Shown: positions 23,569 through 36,400 of the stretch, piece by piece
Position numbering within the stretch: the stretch's first letter is position 1
Layout: every line of letters begins with the position of its first letter
Assembly: GCF_002878395.1 (NCBI RefSeq)
Contig: NC_061114.1
Location: forward strand, 162,509,927 to 162,573,926
Reading direction: 5' to 3'
Length of the DNA: 64,000 nucleotides
Origin: Capsicum annuum
Taxonomy: Eukaryota; Streptophyta; Magnoliopsida; Solanales; Solanaceae
Notes under the pieces: model-generated
Seen by the model: the letters and a program-made list of their open reading frames with translations, nothing else
What the model was told of the DNA's origin: nothing
Database searches by the model: none
Position numbers and translations under genes: made by a program

Positions 23569-25678
23569 TTATAATACCCCACAAGATTTTAGACAAGTTT
23601 TTGATTATTCGTCATATGTTTAAATGCCCCAAAGTGATTAATCTACACTAGAGACAAGTGTCATGATCATTGTGACACCCTCAAAATTTTAAACATATTA
23701 TTTTTGGCCTTCCCATGTTTGAGACATTGATTTTTGACTTGAAATATGTTTAGGAATGTTAAAGGGGTCATCCAAGAGAGTTTTGGAATTTTCAAAAATA
23801 GTTTGGGTTGATTTTGGACCGTCGAGAAAATGAGCATCCACATTTTCACCATGTCACAGAGGTTACCCTCTATGATATTGGCGAGGCACGGAGATAGTCT
23901 GCCTACGCAATATCATCGTGTCATGGAGGCTAGTCTCTATGATATCAGCATGACACGAAGGCTAGTCTCTATAGTAAGCAGCGTTCCACGTTGCTGCGTA
24001 AACCTCATGCAACTCAATTAAGGGGTGAAGGGTTTTTTGTCCTTTCTCCTTCTTAAACACCCAATCCAACATTTATAACATTAAAAGAGGCATTATTTAT
24101 CCATTCTCAATCAGTTAACAATGTTCAATTTTCTCCCATTCTCAAGAATAAGAACAAGGGTTTCTCCCATGAATTCACCCTCCCAAGGTCTCAAATACGA
24201 GGCCCTTCAATAAGTCAAGAAATTCAGGTATGTGGGATATTCATCGATGGGTTCCTTTCACCCATTGAGTCCTAAAGTTTTCCCTAATTCTCAAGTTTAA
24301 TTCTATTTATATTTAGGATTCCATGAAAAGTATAAATTCCATGATTTCCTCCATGTAATTCCTCAAATCGACCATGAAATAATGCTCCCTCATAATTCTA
24401 AGTATTCTTCTGTACCCTAATCATGATAACTTGTTATATTAATGAAATTATTGGGTTTTTTGAGTTTAAGTCATGAAATTTCCTATCATGTCATTACTTA
24501 TAAATTATCATACTTAATTGTATTTTTCGATGTTGGTGGATTATGAACACCTGATACTTTGATTGTCATGCATGTTTTAGATTTTCAAGTCACGAATCAT
24601 TCAGACCATGTTTGTATCATTATATTTAGATTATCAATGCACTGTTATTTTTAGAATACCATATTTGAGAAAATTAGTTTTCAATGCATGTACTAATTTA
24701 TGTTTAGGCGTTTGTTCAGGTGGGAGTAGAACTTAGCACCGAATGAATTTAGGGATAAAGGCGTTCCTGCAAGATTAGGGTAAAGCCTTTAGTAGCAGTC
24801 CCTAAGTTCTAAAACTATGTAGCCAATGTAGGTTATGAGAGATCTTTCTGGCATCTTAGGGTTGATACTCTCTTAGAGGCACCTGTCAGTTTAGGCTGAC
24901 ACCCTCATCCTTTGAGACATCAAATTAGTGGATCCACATAGTCATTGTCAGTATTTATGAAAAGGTACTGACACCCTTCCAACTAGGGTTACTGGTTGGA
25001 CCTCGATTAGCTCATATTGGGGCATATCAGTTAACTTTTAGCTCCCACAGTTTCAGTTTAGTATTAATGTTTTACCAGTTCAGGTTTGTATGACCAAGTG
25101 TCCATATAATAATTAGTTAGATCATTTCACTACATGTTTATGCTTGGTCTTGCATTTGCTTAGAATGTTCATGCATTCAAGCTCTGTACCTATATGTATA
25201 TCATCTAGTCCCCATCCTGCATACCTATACTTTCAAAGTAATAACCTCATACTCTCTTTTGCGTTATGTTGTCTCATAAAATAAGTTTGGATGCTCAGTT
25301 CACAGACCGCGCGTAGCCCATTCCTATGCCGCTCAGCTGCAACATTGGTGAGTCCTCAATAGTCGAGGGCCAGATATATTATAAGTCATGTTTCTAGTAC
25401 TTTATTTTATGTGATTTCAGTAGTCAAAGTAAGTTGGGGACCTATCCCAACAACTCATCAAATTAGAGGCTTTTAGGCATTTTGTATGTTTTCAGTGATA
25501 ACTATTCAACACCTTTTTTATTGTTTTGACATTCAGATATTTTAATGAATGACTTCTGCACAGTATTTTGGTACTTTCTTTTAGTCTTTACAGCGTGTTC
25601 CAGATCATGGGTTAGCTTGGGTTCCCTCGTGGCCTTAAGCACCAGGCCACGACTAGGGGCTAGTCTCGAGTTGTGACA
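23569..25678 (+). repeat. 3' LTR of Tekay-D
   Basis: Begins TTATAATACCCC, with the usual TG apparently mutated, and ends TGTGACA at 25678. It pairs with the 5' LTR. The U3 motif is better preserved here: TCACAGAGG-TTA-CCCTCTATGA at 23854-23875, with repeats to about 23970. The small open frames at 23667 and 23830 fall in this motif region and are not genes. Confidence 0.8.
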
Positions 25679-26508
25679 CAACCCAATTTAAAAATCAACA
25701 ATTAAATCACATAGATAACAATATTAAACATATGTGTTTAAAAAAACAAGCTTTAGGGAAGATATACATGTTTGGGATACCAAGAATTTGGAGAAGAACT
25801 ACAATCTGACCCCTAGGTGCTTAATCCTTAGAAACCTTAGACTTGTTCTTGACTTGAGAGTTTGAGAGAGAAGAGTAGTGTATTTGATTGAGTAATGAAG
25901 AGTTATGGGGTTCCCTAGGGTTTTTTATGTCATAGGTTATAATTAGGGAAGGAGGGAAATGACCAAAGTGCCCCCAATTAAAACACAGGAAAAGTTTTGC
26001 CAAGTCACTACGGGTCACGTAATGACTCATAACGTCCGACTATGAGTTTTAGCCTGGACTCGTATACTAGGTAGAAAGATGGGGTATACACACTGGTTTG
26101 ACTACCATTCGTACCCTACGACTTGTACTCAAACCTTATGACTCGTAATTCCATAGTCGTAGTCTTAGCAAACTCATGGGTACCAACACTGGGTAGCCTA
26201 CGACTCAAGCCCTACGACTCGTAATGAGTCCTTATAACTCATTAGGTCTAAGTCGTACCCTGAATAGAAACTTGAGACATCCCACTAGTTTGGTCATAAG
26301 TCCCTCATTATGACTCGTAACCTCACCTTAAGACTCATAACGTAGAATTCATGGCCAAGATAGAATCATGAACAATCCTTACTGGTTTGATTACGATATG
26401 CACTATACGACTCATGAGGAGTCTTCTTGACTCGTCACCTAAGTCATAGCCTGAGCAGTAAGCATGAAATTCAAGAAATTTTCAGAGTCCAAATCTGGGG
26501 AATTACAT
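25679..26508 (-). repeat. Tekay-C 3' LTR, part 2 (U3 side)
   Basis: Homologous to 32704-33538. It ends GGGGAATTACA at 26508, i.e. TGTAATTCCCC on the element's strand. It holds the TACGASTCGTA array, with an intact palindrome at 26213-26223 and decayed copies at about 26020-26460. The minus open frame 25821-26030 is not a gene. Confidence 0.8.
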
Positions 26509-26520
26509 TCCCCCCTCCCC
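26509..26520 (-). other. Polypurine tract of Tekay-C
   Basis: TTCCCCCCTCCCC on the plus strand, purine-only on the element's strand, abutting the 3' LTR start. Confidence 0.8.
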
Positions 26521-26640
26521 AGGATCATTCGTCCCTAAATGATGAATCAAGGCATTAGTTAGCGTGGTTATAAGACAAAAATGAAACCACAAAACCATGA
26601 ACAAAATCTGAAAAGCAATAAGAGTAGAAATACGCTTTCC

Positions 26641-27720
26641 TTAAGCACAATTATCTAGTATGAGGAACAAGAACTGATATTTGGACTTCATGTCCTCTTC
26701 AGCTTCCCAAGTAGCTTTTTCTACCTTTTGGTTCCTCCATAGAACCTTTACCGAAGCCACATCTTTACTCCTCAAATGATGGACTTGCCTATCCAAGATC
26801 TCAATCTGTACTTTCGCATAAGATGAGGAATCCAAAATACAAACACTCTTAATTGGCACAATCAAAGAAGGATCGCCCACGCACTTATTCAACATCGACA
26901 CATGGAAAATTGGATGAATAGAACCCAAACTCGAAGGCAAATTCAACTCATAAGCAATGCTCCTAACTCTCCTCAAAATCAAGTACGTTCCCACATAATG
27001 GGTATTGCCGTCCCCTTCTTCCTAAATATCATTACATCCTTTATAGGAGATACCTTCAAGAACACCCAATCACTAACCTCAAACTCCAACTCTCTTTGCC
27101 TCACATCCGCATAGGACTTTTGGCGACTTTGAGCAAGCTTAAGCCTATCCCTAATCACCTTTACAATATTCATGGCTTGGTCAACCAAGTCAGGACCAAA
27201 TAACCTAGTCTCACCAACCTCAAATCAACCAACAGGAGATCTACACCTCCTACCATATAGAGCCTCAAACGGAGCCATAGGAATAATCGAGTGATAACTA
27301 TTGTTATACACAAACTCAATGAGAGGAAAATTATCCACCCAACTACCTCCAAAATCAATCACACAGGCCTTTAGCATATCTTCTAAAGTTTGAATAGTCC
27401 TCTCCGCTTGTCCATCCGTCTGAGGGTGGAAAGTGGTGCTAAGATTCACCTTAGTCCCCAAACCTCTGTAAAATAAATGCTAAAAGTGAAAAAAGAACTA
27501 TGTACCCAGATCTAAGCTAATAGAAAATAGAGCACCATGCAACTTGACAACCTCCTGAATGAACAACTTGACATAATCCTCTCCAAAGTAAGTAGTCCTT
27601 ACAGGCAAGAAGTGAGCAGACTTAGTCATCCTATCCATGATGACCCAAATTGAATCATACTTATTACAAGACCATAAAAGACCAATAACAAAATCCATAT
27701 TCATCATCTGCTACTTTCAC
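26641..27720 (-). pseudogene. Tekay-C pol: integrase and C-terminal domain, broken
   Basis: Read leftward, the integrase core is open at 27498-27707 (MDFVIGLLWSCNKYDSIWV, DRMTKSAHFLPVRT). It continues at 27225-27461 (FHPQTDGQAERTIQTLEDML, then PFEALYGRRCRSPVG) and at 26979-27188 (RQRELEFEVSDWVFLKVSP). It ends at 26641-26994 with RRVRSIAYELNLP, HPIFHVSMLNKCVGDPS and the tail HHLRSKDVASVKVLWRNQKV, EKATWEAEEDM. This tail is the best-preserved example of the Tekay/Del C-terminus in the window. Frameshifts separate the four pieces. Overlapping plus-strand open frames are shadows. Confidence 0.8.
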
Positions 27721-30120
27721 ATGGGAAACTCTATCTCTTGGGACATACCATTGGGCTTTAAGTGCTCAACTTTGCCTTGCTGACAAACCATGCACTTAAC
27801 TACAAAATTGGCCACATCTCTCTTCATGTTGTTCCACCAATATATCTCTTTCAAATCATAATACATCTCTGTCTAACTCGAATGAACTATATACCTTGAT
27901 TCATAAGCCTTAGTTAAAACTCTTTCTCGTAGCCTATAAACATCAGGAACACACAATCTACCTTAGTACCTTAAGATACCATCACCCCTAATCTCAAAAG
28001 TCATAACCTTCTGCTGACCTACACCATCTTTAATATACATCAAGATAGGGTCTAGAACCTACTTCTCATATGCCTCAGCACCAAGAGATGATTTAACCAC
28101 TTCTTGAACAATCACCCCTCCATCCTCAAAATCCAAGAGATGAACTCTCAAATTTTCCAATTGGTGAATATCCCTCATGAATCATCACTTATCCTCCTCC
28201 ACATGAGACAAGCTTCCTATGGACAACCTACTAAGAGCATCAGCAACCATATTAGCTTTACATGGATTGTAGTGAAGACTCATATCATAGTCCTTGATCA
28301 ACTTAAGCCATCTTCTTTGTCTGAGATTCAACTCTTTTTTAGCGAACACATACTGCAACCTCTTATGGTCTGAATAGATATCCACAAAAAACCACACAAG
28401 TAATGGCGCCAAATCTTTAAAGCTAACACCATAACCACCAAATCTAGATCATGAGTTGGATAATTTCTCTCATTCACTTTAAGTTGCCTAGAAGTGTAGG
28501 ACACAATCTTACCAAATTTTATAAACATACAACCTAATCCCATACAGGATGCATCACAATAAATAACAAAACCATCACTTCCTTTGGACATGGTCAAAAT
28601 CAGAGCAAAAGTTAACTTATCCTTCAACTTCTCAAAACTACCTTCACAAACATCATACCACAGGAACTTCAGCTTTTTTTCGAGTCAACTTAGTCAATGG
28701 AGCAGCAATAGATGAGAAACTTTCCACAAATCTCCAATAATATCCTGCCAAGATCAGGAAGTTTCAAATATAAGTTAAAGTCATGGGTCTAGCCCATTTC
28801 TTAACTGACTTAAATTTCTGTGGATCCATCTTAATCGTTTCACTAGAAGCAACATGCCTGAGAAAAGTCACAACATTCAACCAGAACTCATACTTAGAGA
28901 ATTTAGCATTAAATCATTGATCCTTTAAAGTCTGCAACACAACTCAGAGGTGATTGGCGTGATCCTTCTCATTCTTAGAATACACCAAAATATCATCAAT
29001 AAACACGATAACAACCAAATCTAAAAATAGTCTAAATACCCAATTTATAAGATCCATAAAGGCAGTCGAAGCATTAGTCAATCCAAAAAACAAGACCAAA
29101 AACTCATAATGACCATACTAATTATGAAAAACAGTCTTAGAGATGTTCACCTCCCTAATATTCAAATGATGATAACTCAATCAAAGATCAATCTTATAAA
29201 AATATCTAGCACCCTAAAGTTGGTCAAAAATATCATCAATACTAGGAAGAGGGAACATATTATTCATTATAACCTTATTCAACTATTGATAGTCTGTACA
29301 CATTTGAAGAGACCCATTTTTTTACACAGAAAGAGGATGGGAGCACCCCACAAAGAAATACTAGGGCAAATAAAACCCTTATCAAAAAAGTCTTTTAACT
29401 GCTCCTTAAGTTTCTTTAACTATCTGGAGTCATTCTATAGAGAGGAAAGAAGATAGGACGGGTATTTAGTAGAAGATTAATCCTAAAGTCTATTTACCTA
29501 TCGAGAGAAATACCAGGAAGATCATAGAGAAATACTTTAGGAAATTTATTAACTACAGAGACAGATTGTAAAGAAGGACTTTCAAAATAGAAATCCTTAA
29601 CTCAAACTAGATGATATAGACATCCTTTGGAAATCAATTTTGGGCTCTAAGATAAGAAATAAACCTTCCCTCAGGTACTAAAGAACTCCACTCTTACTCA
29701 ATTACCAGTTCATTAGGAAATTAAAATCTAACCTTTTGGGTCCTACAATCCAAGAAAGCATAGCACGAGTAAAGCCAGTCCATTCCCAAGATCACATCAA
29801 AATATACCATATCCAACTCTATCAAATCCACCAAGGTATCCCTATGAAAGATAGACACCACACAACCCCTATAGACCTTTTTAGCCATAATAGAGTCACC
29901 CACTGGGTAGACATAGAAAAGTGGTCAAGGATACTTTTAAGACCAAAACCAAAATGAACAGTCACATAATGGGTTAAATAAGAAAGGATAGGCCCCAGAT
30001 CAAGTAAATAATATACATCACATGAGAAAAGTTGTAGCATACCAGTAACAACATCAGGAGATGCCTCAGATTCCTAATGGGTAACAAGAGAATAGAGTTT
30101 ATTTCGGCCAATGTCGTTAC
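27721..30120 (-). pseudogene. Tekay-C pol: protease, RT, RNase H, broken
   Basis: RNase H is open at 28328-28627 with VIYCDASCMGLGCMF and [20 protein letters not shown]. It runs on at 28185-28412 (KKELNLRQRRWLKLIKDYDM, then ANMVADALSRLSIG). RT lies at about 28700-29450 on the minus strand. The [10 protein letters not shown] block at about 28975-29005 keeps both Asp, and KIDL near 29190 keeps the first catalytic Asp. Protease-region pieces at 29721-30040 include the downstream ELDMVYFDVILGMDWL. Stops are scattered. Plus-strand open frames at 28104, 29109 and 29736 are shadows. Confidence 0.75.
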
Positions 30121-31100
30121 CAGAAGTTGCACCCTTTAGCACAAAAAATAAAAAAGTATCTATGGGGACCTTATTAGCTCCGAAAGCAACCTTAGCTAAA
30201 TATTATCGCTTCATTTATCCCGATTGAGCATAATTATAGTACTGATTCCTCCATTTCTCACATAGACCATGATGAAGCTACCCAAAAAAATAACAAGAAG
30301 GATAAGGTGGGGCTGACTGTGCTCCACTAGCCTAAGTCTGGGCACCATGTACCTTAAAATCACAGTTAGTCTGAAATTGATGATCACCAAATGACTTAGG
30401 ATAGGGAGCACGAGCCGTAAAATATGAACCAAAATTTCCCCAAGTCTTTCTCTTACTTCATTATCTACCATTTTTACCACTATTTTGTGAACCTCCACCT
30501 TGCTCTGAATATCTAAAATTCTTATTTTGCCTCTCCCATTTTTTCCTATTTCTTATTTTCATCCTCAACTTGCTACATGTACACCACTAACCTAGAGATA
30601 TCCATATCATTGTTCAACATGGCAGCCTTACACTCCAAAACCAAGTCTCAAGACAAACCCAAAGCAAACTTCCTCATTCTGGCCCTCATATTAGACATAA
30701 TCTCTAGAGCATAATGAGACAACTAATGGAATTTCAAATCATACTCCTTCACTGTTACACTTACCTACTTTAGATTCACAAACTCTTCAACCTTAGGCTT
30801 TCTTAACTCCTGAGGAAAGAAACGATCAACAAAGGCATTAAAATCTCATCCCACTTAGTTGGCTCAGCATCATCCCCTCTAGACTACTCGCACTCCTCAT
30901 ACCACTAATATGCCACATCTTTTAACTAATTTGCAGCAAATTCTAAACCTTTAAATTTAGTGGCATACATCACTCTAAATATCTTTTCCATCTCATCCAC
31001 AAAACCTTGAGGATCCTCTTTAGGTAGGATGGGTTACATCCACATTATCCTTAGGTGGGACAGAAGAGTTTCTTTGAGGATCAAATTTTCGAGGAGGCAT
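30121..31100 (-). pseudogene. Tekay-C gag, broken
   Basis: The start is clear: CAT at 31098-31100 on the plus strand gives a minus-strand Met-Pro-Pro-Arg-Lys-Phe-Asp, the characteristic first residues for this clade. Capsid pieces follow leftward with several stops. A basic, Asn/Gln-rich stretch near 30350-30500 precedes the zinc-knuckle position, where no intact Cys-Cys-His-Cys set is visible. Confidence 0.7.
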
Positions 31101-31294
31101 GATATGAAATACAAACAATCGAGAATTAGAGAAGATTTCAATACCCTAGACTCTATAGCCTGAAATTAGAACACAAGAAAGGGGGATATTCCTAAATCCC
31201 TTTCAGTCTCTCCCTTACAAGTGTGGCTCACTACACACCTATAAATAGGACTCTACTTCACACGACTTTATGGATACCCAATGACCCTAAACAT

Positions 31295-31307
31295 GGCTCT
31301 GATACTA
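31295..31307 (-). other. Primer-binding site of Tekay-C (tRNA-iMet type)
   Basis: GGCTCTGATACTA on the plus strand is TAGTATCAGAGCC on the element's strand, the initiator-Met primer site with one or two changes. It lies four bases from the LTR start at 31312. Confidence 0.8.
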
Positions 31308-31311
31308 AGCT

Positions 31312-33538
31312 TGTAACAAATCAAACCAGGGCCTAGTCGTGACTGGTATCTCAAGTCCACCAAGTATCGGAGACTACTCCTTAGCCCAGTCAATCAGAAC
31401 AAAATACATAATATGACAGTGAAAGCAATCAAAATAGACATAAGTAAAGTCAGTAAATAGCTCAAAAGGGAATTAAGATTCCAACAACTATCCCAATCCA
31501 TAGTTATCCACAAAAGCCTCTACTATCCATAGAACAACCTAAGTGGGGACATGACCCCAACTGTATCTATAAAGGAATCTAAAAGATAGTCTATGATAAA
31601 AATAAATAAAAGACCATAAAATGAGTGTATTCCAGAAAATGAAAGCTCACTACTTTAAAACTGACCATGGACAATCCAAAAATCACCTATCACTGTTCAA
31701 GAAAGTAAAAGTGTCTTCAAACCCTACATCGCATGAGGATACAGCGTCCGGAGATGATTAGCAGGGTGAGCGCTAGCATGTAACTCATGGAAGGTATAAA
31801 ATAATGTCATGATCAAATCAATCCAAAATCATTCAAAATCATATGCATACAATCATATATATATATATATACTATATTGGGATAGGGAACAAGGCTTAGA
31901 GTGAGATTTAAAAAATTAGCATGGACTATGTAGATTCAACTGTCATAAAGGCACCCATGGGCTATATCAGTCTGGCTTCCCTCAATGGAAGGGCCTAGTG
32001 TGTGTTAGCCGTATGAACTAGAGGTATCAAGGAAGATCGGGGAATCCACAACCCTACGTCATTCCAAGATACAAATATATATATATATATATAAAGTGTG
32101 ATACATGAACATGGTTACTAAGACCACCTCCACGCCGGCAAACGTGGGTTTCAAGTATCAGTCCCTATAGGACTTCCGCATTTTGGGGCTAGCTACACAA
32201 CCCCATTTAAGCCCAATTAAAGTATTTACACATTCTCATACATTAAACCACTAAGTATTATTACCATTAGGTAGTATCAATTTTTCTTGCGGGCTTATAG
32301 AATTATGCCATTCGAATTATCCATTAACTTGGAGGAATCCACAACCCCATAAGTTCTAATGTTAAAACTAAATCATGGCCACAAAGGCCTTTCAAAATAA
32401 TTTATATTTCATTATCCTCTTATGCAATGTAATAGTTAGGAGATTAAATCAAACCATGTGATTATCCATAATTCAAAGCCAATTATACATGAGGGTTGAG
32501 GTTAATTTAATTTTCCAAAACCAAAATCATCAATTTGGGGAATCTGTGACCCCCGATATTTATCAAATCAATTTGAGTAATCCACGACCCCTATTATAAT
32601 TTACCATGTCCATGCACCTAATTAGTTAAAAACCCATTAATTCAAAACATGAATGATTCATACAAGCCATGGGAAAAGCAATTCAATCGACAATACCCAA
32701 AAGCCCTCAGCCCAACTTCAAAATCAAAAATTAAATCATATGGATAACATTATTAAACATATGTTTTTAACAAAACAAACTTTAGGGGAGAGATTCATGC
32801 TTGGGATACCAAGAATTAAGATAAGAAGCCACAATTTGACCCCCATGTGATCAATCTTTAAAAATCCTAGCCTTGTTCTTGACTTGAGAGTTTGAGAGAG
32901 AAGAATGGTGTATTTGATTAAGTAATGAAGAGTTATGAGGTCCCTTAGGGTGTTTTATTCCATGGGTTATAATTGGGAAAGGAGGAAAATAACCAAAGTG
33001 CCCCTAATTAAAATACAGAAAAACTGCTACCCTATTGTTACGGGTCACATAATGACTCATAACGTCTGACTACGAGTCTTAGCCTGGACTCGTAGTTTGG
33101 GAAAAAGGATGAAGAATCCACATTGGTTTGACTATGAGTCATACCCTATGACTCATACTCAGACATTATGACTCATAATGCCATAGTCGTAGTCTGGGCA
33201 GGATCCTAGGCACCAGTACCAGTTTGCCTATGCCTCGAGCTCTACGACTCTTAATGTGTCCTTACAACTCATTAGGTCTAAGTCGTACCCTGAATAGAAA
33301 CTTGATCCATCCCACTAGTTTGGTCACGAGTCCCTTACTAAGACTCGTGACCTCACCTTATAATTCATGAGGTAGAAGTCATGACCAAGATAAAAACATG
33401 AACAATCCTTACTGGTTTGACTATGATAGGAACTATACAACACGTGGGGAGTCTTCACGACTCATCACCTGAGTTGTAGCCTGAGCATTAAGCACGAAAG
33501 TTAAGAAATTTTCAGAGGCCAAAACCTGGGGTATTACA
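31312..33538 (-). repeat. 5' LTR of Tekay-C (intact, 2227 bp)
   Basis: The reference copy for the split LTR at 15229-16479 and 25679-26508. It includes about 115 bases (about 32588-32703) missing from the split copy. TA microsatellites lie at about 31856-31872 and 32073-32093. The U3 palindrome array lies at about 33040-33480. The plus-strand open frame at 32653 is chance. Confidence 0.85.
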
Positions 33539-34561
33539 TTTTTCACATCACATTAATTATGGAATCATTCATTGGCGCATATTCATATTGATATCATCAT
33601 ACTAGGACTTCCAAACCATTCATATCATGCCAAGAACCATTATCATTAACATTATTATCTCCTTAATCCCATCATTAAAAATCATGCTCGCGTTTATCAT
33701 CAAATTATATGAAAATCTCAAAACAAGTCATATCATTCAACACTTTTAATATGTCAAAAGATAAGTTAAATCATGTAAAATCCTTGTTTAAATCCAAATT
33801 AAAAATGTAGTTGAGGTTCATGTCACTAACATTATACTAATTCCATAAACATTATGAAAAAACTAAATTGCTAATTCCGCCATACCATGATCCACAAATT
33901 CAATTCATAATTCATTTTTTAAACTATGGGGAAAACTATTAAAACAAAGAAAAAACCATGCAAGTGTATAACAATCAAAAACCCTCAATCCTAGTTTATT
34001 CAACATTCAAAAACACATATTTATCAAGTAATTTGATGTAATAATATCATAATTAAAATAAGGAATGTCTGACATGCCTGAATGATAGAAGAATTTGGAG
34101 AGTAATGGTGCTTAAAGTCTGCAGAATTGAATTCTTGAGGAAACTCTTGAGTCTCTTGACTTAGGAGTTAGTGAGAAGAAGAGCAATGATGGAAGGTTAT
34201 AACTAATGAGTAATAGGGATAAAATGGAATTTTAAGTCATTTAATGAGGAAAAGGACAAAAAAATCCCTGCCCTCAATTGAAAAAATAAAACTGGGCGAT
34301 TTTTGCCCAAGGATGTGGCATGCCTCTGTCGCGGAGCCTACCCAGCTTGCCATGCTCCTATTGCATAGCATAGAAAATATGCCACATTGCTATTACGAAC
34401 CCTCTCTAGTGTGATGATCCAAAATGACCTCAAGCCCTTTTTGAAAATTCTAAAACTTTCTCAAATCATTCCTTCAACATCCCTTATCAAATTTCAAGTT
34501 AAAATTATCATTAAACGCGAAGAAGGATCCAAAATAAATTAGTCAAAATTTTGGGATCTTA
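33539..34561 (-). repeat. LTR-B, high-coordinate fragment (minus orientation)
   Basis: Continues the sequence broken at 15228: the order GCCCAATTAAATCATTT then TTCACATCACATT parallels the homologous stretch of the Tekay-C LTR near 32212. It ends GGGATCTTACA at 34561, i.e. a TG start on the minus strand. U3 carries GC-rich short palindromes (TGGCATGCC, GTCGCGGAG) at about 34315-34400. No internal region or primer site is attached, so it is a solo or truncated LTR. Confidence 0.6.
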
Positions 34562-36400
34562 CAAGTTCATTACTCTTTGAATGGTAAAACAAGAATGTAC
34601 GAACAATCACATGACTTAATAAACATATAAACCAACTATCAAACCATAATTACATAATCATATTTGTAGCCTCAACCCTAGAACGAGGGTGTTTAACCAC
34701 TCATAGTTTTACATAGAATCACAAGATTGGAATTCATATGTAAAAAATAAAAGTGAAAGAAGGTAAAGAATAAAAATCCTAATTACAACCTTCCTCATGT
34801 GTTCCTCAAAGTTGTCTAAGATGATTAGGATAGGAGTCAAGTGTCCTATTTATATTGTAGAAGAAATTGGCTGAATCTTACCCTTGGGCATGGCACGCCC
34901 CTAATCACATATGTCTGATGGTGTGACACTCCCTAATCACACACGCTCTCTGAAAATTGCATTTCACTTTGTGTCTTAAGGCATGGCATGGAGCTCTAGG
35001 GTGTGGGATGCCTTTGTGCTCTAAAATGTCACTTTTCTTTGTAGTCAACTCCCTCCACTTGCCTTAAAGTTTTGCACTTTGTGGATGTCTTTTCAACTTT
35101 ATTTAGCCTTGTTTTTCTTCCTCGAATTGCTCCTAACTCATCAAATAGCCTCCTATAACATCAAGAAATAAGGGCACACAACACTATAGAATTCATCCGA
35201 GTATAGTAAAACCAAGCGTAGTGCAAGCTAGCACTACTAATTTCTTCATCTAACCTCCATGTGATCAATTTGATTTTGAACTTGTTCTAAATACACCTTA
35301 AACACTATAAACATGTACTCCAACACATAGATACTCAATTATACCATTAACAACTATTAAGGACATAAATTAATCCTTAAAACTATGATAAATATGCATA
35401 GATAATGACACTTAGGAGTACAAATATGCCTAAGATCATACTCATAAAAGTAAGAGAATGTGTTGTATCGGCATACAAAAAAAAAGGTCTACCAGTAGGG
35501 TCATTTGGCTAACCCAAGATTAAAATATGAATACATAACCAAGTTATAGTATAACAAGTTAATCCATGTTCAAGCAACATAGACTTAGCACATTAATTAC
35601 CAAATAACAATTTTAGGATTTCAAATGAGAAGTCAACATACTATCACCAAGTTAAGTTCAGTCAAGCCAAGTCAAACTAGGTTTAGAAGTTACACCATTC
35701 AACTGTATAAATATATTCTCTAGTTCACTCATGGAATCGTCAAACTCACCTGACCCTCATACATACCATCTATGGATAATGCATCCACCTTTATCCATGA
35801 CCTGCAGGGGATAATTTTCGTTCACGTACTTAATACTAGACACAAGTGTCTCTCCATCTTGTTTTACCAAAAACCTGTGGCATATTTTGAATACCAAAAC
35901 ATCCCACATTTAAGTAGGTCAAAAATCATATAACAATGTAAAATCATTTATATTGACCACACCAAGCAACATGGACTAACAATCCACACTACAAAGTAAT
36001 TAACATGCACACATGGTACAAATTGGATTAAGCTACAATACCATCATCTACCTCAAACCAAGCTTGAAAAACTTCTCTAACTTGGAGTTTTTCCCTTTCG
36101 TCCACTTTTTGCTTGCTTTTGATCTAGAACTTGCATATAAACACATAATTAATGAAATAACATACCATGTTGGAAATTATAACTTATACTAACCCCTAAA
36201 GTCAAATTCATTATCATTTCCTTCCCATTTTAGGAATGTTCTACTATAATTTATCAAATTTCATGAATAAATTAATGAATTAACGAAGTGCAAGGATAAA
36301 TTAATCATTAATAATCAAACCCATTAATGCATTACCTAATTTTCTCCCTTATATCAAAAAATAAATAAAATCAACTCTAAAACACTTTTCAAACTCCATA
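34562..36400. other. Anonymous repeat-like stretch, no gene seen
   Basis: AT-rich, no open frame of note. A segment at 34885-35020 repeats short GGCATGGCACG- and GTGTGACACTCC-like words. It may be part of an unrecognised non-autonomous LTR element. Nothing else can be supported. Confidence 0.3.

Larger units (their letters stand above)
16480..25678 (+). mobile_element. Tekay-D: plus-strand Tekay/Del-type Ty3/gypsy element inside Tekay-C
   Basis: About 9.2 kb. The 5' LTR (about 16480-18556), Met-type primer site, gag with zinc knuckles, pol and 3' LTR (about 23569-25678) are all identifiable. It sits in the 3' LTR of Tekay-C. The 5' LTR lacks about 20 bases present at the start of the 3' LTR, and the adjoining host LTR lacks about 115 bases, so a deletion probably removed the left junction and the target duplication. 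Confidence 0.85.
15229..33538 (-). mobile_element. Tekay-C: minus-strand Tekay/Del-type Ty3/gypsy element
   Basis: About 9.1 kb once the inserted Tekay-D is discounted. Its 5' LTR is intact at 31312-33538 (2227 bp). Its 3' LTR is in two pieces, 15229-16479 and 25679-26508. Primer site, gag, pol and purine tract lie between, all on the minus strand. The ends read TGTCATGACC at 15229 and ATTACA at 33538. The flanks ATTTT and TTTTT are a 4-of-5 match and could be the target duplication. Confidence 0.85.

Noticed and set aside
29109..29456. 115-residue plus-strand open frame
   Set aside because: Antisense shadow of Tekay-C reverse transcriptase; the minus strand carries the real motifs.
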